From the NCBI GenBank assembly GCA_024235915.1, contig JACKLO010000020.1:1-64000 (forward strand): a DNA stretch of 64,000 bases, in the 5' to 3' direction. The stretch is from Burkholderiaceae bacterium. GTDB lineage: Bacteria > Pseudomonadota > Gammaproteobacteria > Burkholderiales > Burkholderiaceae_C. Under the pieces are notes generated by a model. It did not search any database, had not been told where the DNA came from, and was given only the letters and a program-made list of their open reading frames with translations. Below are positions 15,500 through 24,804 of this stretch, piece by piece; the first letter of the stretch is position 1; each line of letters opens with the position of its first letter. A program made the position numbers and the translations under genes.

Positions 15500-16588
15500 A
15501 TGCGCATCTTCCATGTCGCCGCCGACCGTTTCGTCGAACTGGCGGCGATGCCCGAGGCGCTGCCGGCCACCGGCTTCCTCTGGCTGGGCAGTGCGCGGCG
15601 CGAGTTCGAGGTTGGGATCGGCGACGTGCAAGCCGCGCTGCAGCGCTGGACCGGTGGCCAGCTGCTGGACCTGCACACGTCCGACCTGCTGAACACCCAG
15701 CTGCCCAGCCACTTCGACTACACCAGCTGGTACGACCTCCTGGTCTTCCGCCGGCTGGCGGCCGGCAGCGGCCAGCGGGCCTTCGACGCCGAACGCGGCA
15801 CGCTGGCGGCGGCTCGCCAGGCCCTGGCGGCGGTGGACACGAGCCCGGTGGGTTTTGCCGTCTTCGACCGCGTGCTGGTCACCGTGCACCCCACGGACTG
15901 CGCCGTGCGCGACCACTTCGCGCAGCGGCTGTCGGCGATGGCCAGCAGCGAAGGCCGCGCCGGCACGCGCCTGCCGGCCAGCCCGCCGGACCTGATGCTG
16001 CGCATGGTCAACCACATGGTCGACAGCTACCTCGACCTGCGGCGCCTGCTCACGCGCGCCCTGGGCACGCTGCAGCAGGAGCTGCTGGATCCCAAGAGCC
16101 GCTTCCGCGACTGGAACGTGCTGCTGGAGTCGCGCAACGCGCTGGCGCTGTTGGAGGACACCTGCGAGGACCAGCGCAGCGCGATGCAGGAATGGATCGA
16201 CGCGCTGGACGAATGGCCGGAAGAGGCCGATCCCCAGCTGCAGCGGGAGCGCGAGATCCTGCGCGTGCGCTCACGCGACGTGCTTGAGCATGTGGCGCGC
16301 GTGCTGTCGCACGTGCGCCGGCTGGGGGAATCGGCGGAGACCGCGGTGCAGATGCACTTCTCGGCCCTCGGCCACCGGACCAACGACATCATGCGCACGC
16401 TCACCGTGCTCACCGCCGTGTTCCTGCCGTTGAACCTGATCACCGGCTTCTTCGGCATGAACTTCGACGACCTGCCGCTGGTGCACTCAGCCACCGGCCT
16501 GTGGGTCGCGCTGGTCGTGATGCTCGCGGTGGGCGTCGGGCTGATCGCGCTGTTCTGGCGCAAGCGCTACATCGGCAGCCCGGACTGA
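15500..16588 (+). CDS. corA: CorA-family divalent cation transporter
   Basis: A 362-residue inner-membrane channel for Mg2+ or related divalent ions. The large cytoplasmic N-terminal domain (about 290 residues) ends in a long stalk helix, followed by two C-terminal transmembrane helices. The pore signature GMN is in ITGFFGMNFDDLP, and the basic end (FWRKRYIG) is typical. The N-terminus (FHVAADRFVELAAMPE) suggests the CorA/ZntB-like branch, so zinc is also possible. It follows hemB closely on the same strand. The last 102 bases overlap the 3' end of the convergent kefC gene. Confidence 0.92.
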   Translation: MRIFHVAADRFVELAAMPEALPATGFLWLGSARREFEVGIGDVQAALQRWTGGQLLDLHTSDLLNTQLPSHFDYTSWYDLLVFRRLAAGSGQRAFDAERGTLAAARQALAAVDTSPVGFAVFDRVLVTVHPTDCAVRDHFAQRLSAMASSEGRAGTRLPASPPDLMLRMVNHMVDSYLDLRRLLTRALGTLQQELLDPKSRFRDWNVLLESRNALALLEDTCEDQRSAMQEWIDALDEWPEEADPQLQREREILRVRSRDVLEHVARVLSHVRRLGESAETAVQMHFSALGHRTNDIMRTLTVLTAVFLPLNLITGFFGMNFDDLPLVHSATGLWVALVVMLAVGVGLIALFWRKRYIGSPD

Positions 16589-18430
16589 CCAGGCTGCACG
16601 GGCCTCGCGCACGCGGTCCGCGTCGTCCACGCGTTCCTGGGCCCACATGTCCTCGAGCTGGCGCCGGCCCTCCTTGGCGATGGCGATCAGGCGCGCCTCG
16701 TCGCCGAAGTGCGGCGCCATGCGGTGCATCAGCTCGACGTTGTGGTCGCGAAAGCGAAGCGCGGACTGGCGTGCGGCGTGCCGTTCCCAGCCCATGAGTT
16801 CGAGCACGCTGCGCGCACTGGCCAGGGCCGACTCGAAGGTCTCGCGCTCCACCAGCGTCACCCCCAGGGCGTCCAGCCGCCGCCAGTGCGCCACGTTGCG
16901 CGCCCGGGCCACGACCTGCAGCTGCGGGAAATGTTCGCGCACCAGGGTGGCCACCGCCACGCTCTGCTCCACGTCGTCGATGGCGAGCACGAACACGCGG
17001 GCCTCGGCGGCGCCGGCCATGCGCAGCAGGTCCAGCCGCGCGGCGTCGCCGTAGAAGGCCAGCCAGCCGAAGCGGCGCACCGTCTCCACCTGCTCCGGGT
17101 CGTGGTCCAGCACGGTGGCGGCCAGCCCGTTGGCCGCCAGCAGCCGGCCGACGATCTGCCCGTAGCGGCCGAAGCCGGCGATGATCACCGGCGCCTGCTG
17201 CGGGGTCTCCACGGTCGGCGGCAGCGCGGTGCGGCGATGGGCCACGCGCGGTGCCCACCAGCGGTCGGCAGCTGCCAGCAGCAGCGGCGTGGCCAGCATC
17301 GACAAGGCGATGGCTGCCACCAGCAGCGCCGCCGGCGTGGCGCCGATCACACTGCCTTGCGTGGCCGCCTGCAGCACCACGAAGCCGAACTCGCCGCCCT
17401 GGGCCAGCAGCAGCGTGAACACCGGGCGTTCGCCCGGCGGCACCGGCATCCACCGCGCCATGGCCAGCACCACCACGGCCTTCAGCGCCACGAAGCCGGC
17501 CACCAGGGCGGCCACCAGGCCGGGCCGGTCGAACACCACGCCGAAGTCGATGCCCATGCCCACGGCGATGAAGAACAGGCCCAGCAGCAGTCCCTTGAAG
17601 GGCTCGATGTCCGTCTCCAACGCGCGCCGGTATTCGCTTTCCGCCAGCAGCACGCCGGCCAGGAAGGCCCCCAGCGCCATCGACAGGCCGGCGGCCTGCA
17701 TGCCCCAGGCGGTGCCCACCACCAGCAGCAGCGACGCCGCGGTGAAGATCTCCGGCGTGCGGCTGCGCGCGATCCAGCGCAGGGCCGGGCGCAGCAGCAG
17801 CCGGCCGCCGAGCACGATGGCCAGCACCACGGCCAGTGCGCGGGCCGCATGGCCCCAGCTGGCGCCTTCGCCGGCCGCCTCACCGGCCGCTGCCCCGTCC
17901 GCCCCCATCGCCCCGACCGCCAGCAACGGCAGCAGGGCGAGCACCGGGATCGACGCGACGTCCTGGAACAGCGACACCGACAGCACGCTGCGCCCGGCCA
18001 CCGAATTCGCCAGGTTGCGTTCGGCCAGCACGCCCAGCCCGATGGCGGTGGAACTCATCGCCAACGCGAAGGCGCCGACGACCGCGAGCCGCCAGTCGAC
18101 GCCGAAGGCCAGCCCCACGCTGGCCATCACGGTGGTGGACCCCAGCAACTGCACGCTGCCCCAACCAAAGATCGGCCCGCGCAGCGCCCACAGGCGTTTG
18201 GGCTCCAGTTCCAGGCCGACCAGGAACAGCATCAGCACGACGCCGAACTCGGCGAACTGCAGGATGGCCTGCGGGTCGGTCACCAGGCCCAGCCCCCAGG
18301 GCCCGATGACGATGCCGGCGGCCAGGTAGCCGATGATGGACCCCAGTCCCAGCGCCTTGGCCAGGGGCACCGCCAGCACCGCGGCGCCCAGGTAGATCAG
18401 GCTGGTCTGCAGCCAGGCACTGGTGTCCAT
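16487..18430 (-). CDS. kefC: KefC-type potassium/proton antiporter
   Basis: A 647-residue CPA2 antiporter that extrudes K+ and acidifies the cytoplasm in response to electrophiles. The first about 385 residues form 12 or so membrane helices with the typical ALGAFLAGVLLAESEYR and GLFFIAVGMGIDFG segments. A Rossmann RCK/TrkA-N domain follows (VIIAGFGRYGQIVGRLLAANG). In characterised KefC this domain binds glutathione (inhibiting) or its adducts (activating). The C-terminal tail ends in a low-complexity D/Q/H-rich stretch encoded in the 102 bases that overlap corA antisense; the true functional end may be earlier. Pairing with kefF supports the KefC assignment. Confidence 0.92.
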   Translation of the reverse strand: MDTSAWLQTSLIYLGAAVLAVPLAKALGLGSIIGYLAAGIVIGPWGLGLVTDPQAILQFAEFGVVLMLFLVGLELEPKRLWALRGPIFGWGSVQLLGSTTVMASVGLAFGVDWRLAVVGAFALAMSSTAIGLGVLAERNLANSVAGRSVLSVSLFQDVASIPVLALLPLLAVGAMGADGAAAGEAAGEGASWGHAARALAVVLAIVLGGRLLLRPALRWIARSRTPEIFTAASLLLVVGTAWGMQAAGLSMALGAFLAGVLLAESEYRRALETDIEPFKGLLLGLFFIAVGMGIDFGVVFDRPGLVAALVAGFVALKAVVVLAMARWMPVPPGERPVFTLLLAQGGEFGFVVLQAATQGSVIGATPAALLVAAIALSMLATPLLLAAADRWWAPRVAHRRTALPPTVETPQQAPVIIAGFGRYGQIVGRLLAANGLAATVLDHDPEQVETVRRFGWLAFYGDAARLDLLRMAGAAEARVFVLAIDDVEQSVAVATLVREHFPQLQVVARARNVAHWRRLDALGVTLVERETFESALASARSVLELMGWERHAARQSALRFRDHNVELMHRMAPHFGDEARLIAIAKEGRRQLEDMWAQERVDDADRVREARAAWSVRAADVALAPEQRDQPDAHREHHDQRDPQAGG

Positions 18431-18432
18431 GG

Positions 18433-19011
18433 TCAGTCGGGCGTCGGGGTGGGGGAGGACAGACCGGCGGCAAAACGGTCCTCGAAGGCCTTAAGCGCCG
18501 CGTCGTCGACCCGGTGCGCGCCGTGCAGCACCAGCGGCGGCATCCAGTGCAGCCCGGTCAATGCGGCCGTGCGCGCGTAGGGCGGCAGGAAGTCGCTGAA
18601 CGGCGCACCGTGTGAGCCCGCCAGGCTGTAGTTGTCCGCCGTGCCGCCGGTGGACACCACCAGCCACAGGGTCTTGCCGCGCAGGGCATCGCCACCCGGC
18701 CCGTACGCCCAGCCGAAGCTGAACACCTCGTCCAGCCACAGCTTGAGCAGCGGCGGCATGCCGTACCACTGCACCGGGTGCAGCCAGACGATGTGCTGCG
18801 CTGCCGCCAGCGCAGCCTGCTCGGCGGTGCGGTCGATCCAGTAGTCCGGGTACAAGGCATACAGATCGCGCACATCCACGTGCGGCCCGGCCATCGCGGC
18901 CCGGCGCATCAGGCGCGCGGTGACCCGCGACTGCGCCATCTGAGGGTGGGCGGCAATCACCACGGTGCCGGCGACGGTGCGTGAGGGGGTGCTGGCGGCG
19001 GTGCGATCCAT
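18433..19011 (-). CDS. kefF: KefF-like NAD(P)H oxidoreductase, KefC activator
   Basis: A 192-residue flavodoxin-fold quinone reductase-like protein that binds KefC and is needed for its full activity. Family segments are VVIAAHPQMAQSRV, VDVRDLYALYPDYWID, HIVWLHPVQWYGMPPLLKLWLDEV and FGWAYGPGGDALRGKTLWLVVSTGG, closely following E. coli KefF. The ATG at 19011 is the natural start; in-frame sequence further upstream runs through the divergent promoter region. It ends two bases before the kefC start, a classic kefF-kefC operon. Confidence 0.92.
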   Translation of the reverse strand: MDRTAASTPSRTVAGTVVIAAHPQMAQSRVTARLMRRAAMAGPHVDVRDLYALYPDYWIDRTAEQAALAAAQHIVWLHPVQWYGMPPLLKLWLDEVFSFGWAYGPGGDALRGKTLWLVVSTGGTADNYSLAGSHGAPFSDFLPPYARTAALTGLHWMPPLVLHGAHRVDDAALKAFEDRFAAGLSSPTPTPD

Positions 19012-19090
19012 GGTGCGGCTGCCGCTACCATAACCGCAGCGCCGCCGGCCCGTGCTGGCCGGCCCCCAGTCCGCAGCACAGGGAGGAGAC

Positions 19091-19705
19091 ATGCCCGTCA
19101 TCGTGATCGCCAACCCCAAGGGCGGCGTCGGCAAGAGCACGCTGGCCACCAACGTGGCGGGCTGTCTGGCACACCAGGGCCACGCCGTGATGCTGGGCGA
19201 CGTCGACCGCCAGCAGTCGGGGCGTCAGTGGTTGGCACTGCGGCCGGCGGCGTTGCCGGCCGTCCAGGGCTGGGACGTCGCCCACGACGCCGTCGTCCGC
19301 CCGCCGAAAGGCACCACCCACGTGGTGCTCGACACCCCGGCCGGCCTGCACGGCAAGCGGCTGGAGGCGGTGCTGAAGATCGCCGACCGGGTGCTGATCC
19401 CACTGCAGCCCAGCCTGTTCGACATCCAGGCCACGCACGCCTTCGTGCAGCAGCTGCAGGCGCACCGTCGCGCGCCAGAGATCACCATGGGCCTGGTGGC
19501 CATGCGTGTGCGCGACCACACGCGTGCCTTCGACCAGTTGCAGCACTACCTGTCGACGCTGCCACTGCCGGTGGTGGCGGCGCTGCGCGACACGCAGAAC
19601 TACGTGCAGCTGGCCGCCCGCGGCCTGACGTTGTGGGACGTGGCCCCCAGCCGCGTCGAGCGCGACCTGGCGCAGTGGCAGCCACTGCAGGCCTGGCTGG
19701 CCTGA
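19091..19705 (+). CDS. Orphan ParA/MinD-family ATPase
   Basis: A 204-residue deviant-Walker ATPase. The Walker A motif KGGVGKST lies at about residues 10-17 with the signature second lysine at the start, followed by GDVDRQQSG and VVLDTPAGLHG (Walker B region). Such proteins position cargo such as plasmids, chemotaxis clusters or protein bodies. No parB or parS-like repeats are adjacent, and the protein lacks the N-terminal DNA-binding extension of partition ParAs, so cargo is unknown. A strong ribosome site GGGAGGA at 19081-19087 precedes the ATG. Confidence 0.85.
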   Translation: MPVIVIANPKGGVGKSTLATNVAGCLAHQGHAVMLGDVDRQQSGRQWLALRPAALPAVQGWDVAHDAVVRPPKGTTHVVLDTPAGLHGKRLEAVLKIADRVLIPLQPSLFDIQATHAFVQQLQAHRRAPEITMGLVAMRVRDHTRAFDQLQHYLSTLPLPVVAALRDTQNYVQLAARGLTLWDVAPSRVERDLAQWQPLQAWLA

Positions 19706-19733
19706 TCTTCCTCCTACCCGACCCCGCACCTGC

Positions 19734-20207
19734 ATGACCCGTTACCCCCATCTCAGCGACCTGCAGCCCCTGGTGGGCCAGGCCATCGGCAGCAGCGACT
19801 GGCTCACCGTCGAGCAGTCGCGCATCGATGCCTTTGCAGACGCCACCGGCGACCACCAGTTCATCCACGTCGACCCGGTGGCCGCTGCGGCCAGCCCGTT
19901 CGGCGGTACCGTGGCGCACGGCTTCCTGACGCTGTCGCTGCTGCCCTGGTTCGGTGAACACGCCTTCGCCATCGACGACGTGGTCATGGGCGTCAACTAC
20001 GGGCTGGACCGCGTGCGTTTCCCGTCGCCAGTGCGCACCGGCAGCCGCCTGCGCGGGCACTTCGTGCTCCAGCAGTACCAGGCTCTCGACGGCGGCGCGC
20101 AGCTGACGGTGGAGGTCACGGTGGAGATCGAAAGCCAGGCCAAGCCGGCCTGCGTGGCGGTGTCGGTCACGCGGCGCTTCACGGCCCCGTCCCCCCAAAA
20201 GGGGTAG
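19734..20207 (+). CDS. MaoC-like (R)-specific enoyl-CoA hydratase
   Basis: A 157-residue single hotdog-fold hydratase. The hydratase-2 motif appears as ADATGDHQFIHVDPVAA with catalytic aspartate and histidine, followed by FGGTVAHGFLTLSLLPWF. These enzymes convert trans-2-enoyl-CoA to (R)-3-hydroxyacyl-CoA and can supply monomers for polyhydroxyalkanoate, which fits a PHA-making organism (phaM is at 53 kb), though no direct link is visible. It begins 28 bases after the ParA gene. Confidence 0.9.
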   Translation: MTRYPHLSDLQPLVGQAIGSSDWLTVEQSRIDAFADATGDHQFIHVDPVAAAASPFGGTVAHGFLTLSLLPWFGEHAFAIDDVVMGVNYGLDRVRFPSPVRTGSRLRGHFVLQQYQALDGGAQLTVEVTVEIESQAKPACVAVSVTRRFTAPSPQKG

Positions 20208-20264
20208 CCAGGCTGGCCGGCGGCCGCTCTAGCATCGAAGGCTGATTTCCGGGGGGACCTGCGC

Positions 20265-20999
20265 ATGAAGGTACTGCTTGTCGACGACCACCCACTGATC
20301 CTGGCGGCGCTGCAGCAGGTCATCCAGGGCGTGGGCGACGACGTCACCGTCATCGGCGTCGAGACCGCCGAGGCCGCGCGGCAGGTGCTGCGCGAGGACG
20401 ACAGCGTCGATCTCGTGCTGCTGGACCTGGCCCTGGGCGAGGTCGATGGCTTTGAGGTGCTGGCTGAACTGCGCGCCACCTGGCCCGCGGTGCCGGTGGT
20501 GGTGGTGTCAGCGTCGGAACGCACCAGCGACGTGATCCGCGCGCTGGACCTGGGCGCCATGGGTTTCGTGCCCAAGACCAGCTCCAACGACAGCCTGATC
20601 CGCGCGCTGCATGCGGTGATGAACGGTGGCCTGTTCGTGCCGCCGCACATGCTGGGGCTGACGGCTGCGCAGGTCCAGACGCATGAGCCTGACACCATGC
20701 CGCAGGTCATGCGCATGCTCGCCGAACACGCCAAGCCCGAGCCGCACCAGAGCAAGTCCGTCTCTCTGGAATCCATTGGCCTCACGCCGCGCCAGACCGA
20801 GGTGCTGGCGCTGCTGCTGCAGGGCCTGCCGAACAAGCTCATCGCCCGCCAGCTCAACGTGTCGGTGGAGACGGTGAAGGACCATGTGGCGGCCGTGCTG
20901 CGCGCGCTGAACGTGAGCACGCGCACGCAGGCCGTGCTGGCGGTGAGCCAGATGACCCAGGGCGCAGGCATTCCCGGCGTGCGTCCGGGCGGTCGGTGA
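20265..20999 (+). CDS. NarL/LuxR-family response regulator
   Basis: A 244-residue transcription regulator. The receiver domain has the acidic pair in LLVDDHPLI, the phosphorylatable aspartate at about residue 54 (LVLLDLALG), and the conserved lysine in GFVPKTSSND. A C-terminal LuxR helix-turn-helix starts at LTPRQTEVLALLLQGLPNKLIARQLNV and includes VETVKDHVAAVL. Its stop overlaps the GTG of the downstream sensor kinase by four bases (GTGA), so it is coupled to its probable partner. Confidence 0.93.
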   Translation: MKVLLVDDHPLILAALQQVIQGVGDDVTVIGVETAEAARQVLREDDSVDLVLLDLALGEVDGFEVLAELRATWPAVPVVVVSASERTSDVIRALDLGAMGFVPKTSSNDSLIRALHAVMNGGLFVPPHMLGLTAAQVQTHEPDTMPQVMRMLAEHAKPEPHQSKSVSLESIGLTPRQTEVLALLLQGLPNKLIARQLNVSVETVKDHVAAVLRALNVSTRTQAVLAVSQMTQGAGIPGVRPGGR

Positions 21000-22843
21000 C
21001 GGCGAGCGCCGGCCAAGGCTTGGCGGCCGCTGCATCGGCCGACGAGCCGGTGGCGCCTGTCGACAGCGAAGAACACCACCGCCTCGACCATGTCCGCGCG
21101 CTGTTCACGCAGACACCGGCCACGCTGACCGGCAACGCCGTCGGCCTGGGTCTGGTGCTGCTGCTGTTCGCCGGCAGTGCCGAGCCGGTGCGGCTGGCGG
21201 TCTGGGCCACGCTGGTCAGCGTGCTGCTGGTGCTGCGCCTGCTGCACTACATCCGCTACCGCCGCAACCCGCGGGCCGACGACGTCACCCTGCGCCGCTG
21301 GCGCGTCAGCTGGAAGGCCCTGGTGCTGATGCAGGGCGCGATGTGGGGCGTGGCGGCCTGGCTGTTCTGGGGCCTGGGTTCGGCGTACGACCGGCTCGCC
21401 CTGCTGCTCATCGTCTACAGCTACTGCCTGGGCTCGGTGCAATTGCTGTCCACTCAGTGGCGTGTGTTCCTGGCCTTCATCTCGCTGGTGCTGGTGCCCA
21501 CCATCCTGCGTGTGGCCACCGACGTCAGCCAGCCCGGACACTGGCAGCTGGCCGGCATCCTGACGCTGCTGTTCGGCATCACGGTGCTGATGGCGCGCAC
21601 CGCCGGCAGTGCGCTGGGCCAGGCCATCCGCCTGAAATCACGCACCGACGCGCTGGCATTACAACTGCGCATCGAGAAGGCCGAGGCCGACGCCGCGCGC
21701 CGCGCCGCCGAGGCCGCCAGCCGCGCCAAGACGCAGTTCTTCGCCGCCGCCAGCCACGACCTGCGCCAGCCGCTGCACGCCATGGGGCTGTTCGCCGAGG
21801 CGCTGCGCCAGCGCATCCGTGACCCCGAGGTGGCCTCGCTGGTCAACAGCATCAACGAGAGCGTGGACGCGCTGGAAGGCCTGTTCGGTGAACTGCTGGA
21901 CATCACCCGCATCGACACCGGCGGGGTGGAGGTCAACCCGGCGCCGGTGCGGCTGAAGGAGCTGTTCGGCCGCCTGCGGCTGCACTTCGAGCCGGTGGCC
22001 TTCGAAAAGGGCCTGGCGCTCAGTTTCCGCGGCGAGCAGCACGTGGTGCAGGCCGACCCGGTGTTGCTGGAGCGCATCCTGCGCAACCTGGTCAGCAACG
22101 CCATCCGCTACACCGACGACGGTGGCGTGCTGGTCAGCTGCCGCAAGGTCCGGGGCCAGTTGCGCGTGCAGGTCTGGGACAGCGGCATCGGCATTCCTGA
22201 GGCCCACCTCTCGCGCGTGTTCGAGGAGTTTTTCCAGGTCCAGGGCAACCGCCCGCTGCAGGCCCACCAGCGCAAGGGCCTGGGTCTGGGGCTGGCCATC
22301 GTCAAACGTCTGGCCGACCTGATGGGCACCGCCATCGACGTGCGCTCTCGCGTCGGCCATGGCACGGTGTTCACGCTGGACCTGTCGCCGGGCAAGGCAC
22401 CGCGCCCCCTGGAGGCCGCCGCCACCGGCAGCCGGACGCCGATCGGCCTCACACTGGAAGGACGCCACCTCGTGGTGGTGGAAGACGAAGCCACCGTGCG
22501 AGAAGGCTTGGTGGTGCTGCTGCAGGCCTGGGGCGCCACGGTGTCGGCCTTCGAGACGGTGGAGGCGGTTCAAGCCTGGTTGGCGGCGCCCGACGAGACG
22601 CAGCACCCGCCTGACCTGCTGTTGGTGGACTACCGCCTGCCGCAGGGCGCCACGGGCCTGGACGCGCTGGCGGTCATCCGCGCCCGCTGGCCCCAGCGGC
22701 GTTTGCCGGCCATCGTGATCACCGGCAGCAGCCTGGGCGGCCACGAGGACGAGGCCATGACCCACGACTTCCACCTGCTGATCAAGCCGGTGCTGCCCAA
22801 CAAATTGCGCGCCATGATCGCGTTCAAGCTGGGGGTGCGCTGA
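20996..22843 (+). CDS. Hybrid sensor histidine kinase/response regulator
   Basis: A 615-residue membrane kinase. Residues about 45-200 form five to six hydrophobic helices with no large periplasmic domain, suggesting sensing within or near the membrane. The phosphoacceptor histidine is at about residue 254 in FAAASHDLRQPLHAMGLF. The ATPase domain shows ILRNLVSNAIRYTDDGG (N box), VWDSGIGIP (G1) and GLGLGLAIVKRLADL (G2). A C-terminal receiver (VVEDEATVREGLVVLL ... DLLLVDYRLPQG) follows. Start is a GTG overlapping the stop of the LuxR-type regulator. Signal and targets unknown. Confidence 0.93.
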   Translation: MTASAGQGLAAAASADEPVAPVDSEEHHRLDHVRALFTQTPATLTGNAVGLGLVLLLFAGSAEPVRLAVWATLVSVLLVLRLLHYIRYRRNPRADDVTLRRWRVSWKALVLMQGAMWGVAAWLFWGLGSAYDRLALLLIVYSYCLGSVQLLSTQWRVFLAFISLVLVPTILRVATDVSQPGHWQLAGILTLLFGITVLMARTAGSALGQAIRLKSRTDALALQLRIEKAEADAARRAAEAASRAKTQFFAAASHDLRQPLHAMGLFAEALRQRIRDPEVASLVNSINESVDALEGLFGELLDITRIDTGGVEVNPAPVRLKELFGRLRLHFEPVAFEKGLALSFRGEQHVVQADPVLLERILRNLVSNAIRYTDDGGVLVSCRKVRGQLRVQVWDSGIGIPEAHLSRVFEEFFQVQGNRPLQAHQRKGLGLGLAIVKRLADLMGTAIDVRSRVGHGTVFTLDLSPGKAPRPLEAAATGSRTPIGLTLEGRHLVVVEDEATVREGLVVLLQAWGATVSAFETVEAVQAWLAAPDETQHPPDLLLVDYRLPQGATGLDALAVIRARWPQRRLPAIVITGSSLGGHEDEAMTHDFHLLIKPVLPNKLRAMIAFKLGVR

Positions 22844-22887
22844 ACAGCGCTTCAGCTTCTGGCGCTGCAGCCGATAGGCCGCACACG

Positions 22888-24753
22888 ATGAGCAAGGTTC
22901 TGCGGTCCGCATTGGGGTGGCTGCTGGCGTACGCGCTGTGCGTATGGCCGGCGGCTGCGCGGGTGCCGACCCCCTGGCCACCGGTGCTGGCCGAAACGCT
23001 TGAGGCCTCACTCGACGACCCTCACTCGGTGCTGGAGCCCGAACGCCGTCGGGCCGTGGCGGCGCAGGGAGAGGAGCGCTTCTGGCGCTGGCTGGCTGTG
23101 TCTCGCCTCGAATGGACGTTGGAAATGGACGAGGCAGCCGCGCACAGCGTCCAGCGCGCCGGCGATGCCCTGGCGGCGATGCCTCAGGCCCCACCGGAAG
23201 CGGCTTGGTGGCTGCAGGCGGCACGGCTGAAGCTGGCGGTGGTGGGGGCCGATGCGGCGGCGCAGGTGCGCCCGCTGGCCGCGCTGCGTGCGCAAATCCC
23301 CCCGGGCCCGTCGGTGCTGCGCTGCGACTTGCTGGACATCGAAACCTGGGTGCTGCACCTGATCGACAGTCTCGACGAAGCCTGGCGGTCGGCCGAAGCG
23401 CAGGGCGCCTGCGGACAGGAGACGGGCTGGTCGTTCTTCGAGGCCCAGGCCGCACTGGTCCAGGGGCAGATCGCCAGTGCCGACAAGGGCCGTCCCGATG
23501 CCAGGGCCGCTGTCCTGGCCCACTTCGCGCGCGCGGAATCGCTGTTGGCTTCAGGCGGTGCCCGCTACCTGCGCAGTCTGGTGGCCTATGCGGCAGCGAT
23601 GTCGCTTGGCGGCATGGCCATCCCGGCCGACGCATTGCCCTTCGCGGAGCGCGCCCTGGCGGCCAGCCGTGACCTCGGCGATCGCGCCGGGATCGCGGCC
23701 GGACTGATCGAACTGGCGGACCTCGACATCGACATGGGGCGCCCCGCCGCCGCGTTGCCCCGGCTGCAGGAGGCCGAGGGCCTGCTGGGCGACATCGGTG
23801 ATACCTCCCGCCCGGTGCATGTCAACAGCCTGCGCCTGCGTGCGATGACCGCGTTGCGCCACCCCGGCCTGGCGATGGCCCTCGAACAGGCGGCTCGGCT
23901 GGACCTGTCCACTCAACTGCCAAAGACCCAGCAACAACTGGCGCTGGCCATGGCGGAAGCACAGGCCGCACTGGGCCGGCACGAGGCGGCCTATGCCAGC
24001 ATGCAGCGGGCCCGCAAGCTGGAGGAGCAGGCGCGCCAAATCGGGCGAGACACCCAGGTGCTGCTGCTGCAGGCCCGCTACGACACGGCCCGCCGCGACG
24101 CCGAGATCGCCAACCTCAAACACCGCGACGACGCTGCGCAGTTGAGCCTGCAAGCGCAGGCGGCCACGCAGCGTGCGCTGTGGGTGGTGCTGGCGGCGCT
24201 GACGCTGCTGCTCACCGCTGCCGCGTTCCTGGGCTGGCGCGCCTGGCGCAGCCGGCGTGAGCTGGCCGCCCTGGCCCTGCGCGATGAACTCACCGGCCTG
24301 CCCAACCGGCGCGCCATCGAGGCCTACGCCCGGGCGCAGCTGGTGCAGTCGCAGCGCCTGGGCCTGCCCTTCACCCTGGTGCTGCTGGACCTGGACCACT
24401 TCAAGCAGGTCAACGACCGCTTCGGCCACCCGGCCGGAGATGCCCTGCTGCAGGCCCTGTCGCGTGTGGTGCCACAGGTGCTGCGCGCGCCGGACCGCCT
24501 TGGCCGCTGGGGTGGCGAGGAGTTCATGCTCGTGCTGCCCGGCACCCGCAGCGACGAGATCGGCGGTGTCTTCGCGCGCCTGTTGACGGCCTTTGGTGTG
24601 GTCGATGTGGCCGGCCTGCCGTCGCCGCACGGCGTCACCTTCTCGATGGGCGGGGTTCAGGCTGGCCCCGGTGACGGTTTCGATGCGCTGCTGAAACAGG
24701 CGGATGATCGTCTGTATGCCGCCAAGGACGCTGGCCGTGCCACCTGGCGCTGA
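22888..24753 (+). CDS. Exported TPR-sensor diguanylate cyclase
   Basis: A 621-residue predicted c-di-GMP synthase. It has a signal peptide (LLAYALCVWPAAARVP), about 390 residues of helical tetratricopeptide-like repeats predicted to be periplasmic, one membrane helix (LWVVLAALTLLLTAAAFLGW, near residue 440), then a cytoplasmic GGDEF domain. The catalytic signature is GGEEF near residue 542. An inhibitory I site, RAPD, is placed correctly five residues before it, so product feedback is expected. The gene starts 44 bases after the two-component pair and may be co-transcribed with it. Confidence 0.9.
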   Translation: MSKVLRSALGWLLAYALCVWPAAARVPTPWPPVLAETLEASLDDPHSVLEPERRRAVAAQGEERFWRWLAVSRLEWTLEMDEAAAHSVQRAGDALAAMPQAPPEAAWWLQAARLKLAVVGADAAAQVRPLAALRAQIPPGPSVLRCDLLDIETWVLHLIDSLDEAWRSAEAQGACGQETGWSFFEAQAALVQGQIASADKGRPDARAAVLAHFARAESLLASGGARYLRSLVAYAAAMSLGGMAIPADALPFAERALAASRDLGDRAGIAAGLIELADLDIDMGRPAAALPRLQEAEGLLGDIGDTSRPVHVNSLRLRAMTALRHPGLAMALEQAARLDLSTQLPKTQQQLALAMAEAQAALGRHEAAYASMQRARKLEEQARQIGRDTQVLLLQARYDTARRDAEIANLKHRDDAAQLSLQAQAATQRALWVVLAALTLLLTAAAFLGWRAWRSRRELAALALRDELTGLPNRRAIEAYARAQLVQSQRLGLPFTLVLLDLDHFKQVNDRFGHPAGDALLQALSRVVPQVLRAPDRLGRWGGEEFMLVLPGTRSDEIGGVFARLLTAFGVVDVAGLPSPHGVTFSMGGVQAGPGDGFDALLKQADDRLYAAKDAGRATWR

Positions 24754-24804
24754 GTGGTCGTCCGCCGTGCCGTGCCTCCGGCGCGGTGCGGCGGACGCGG
24801 TGTT

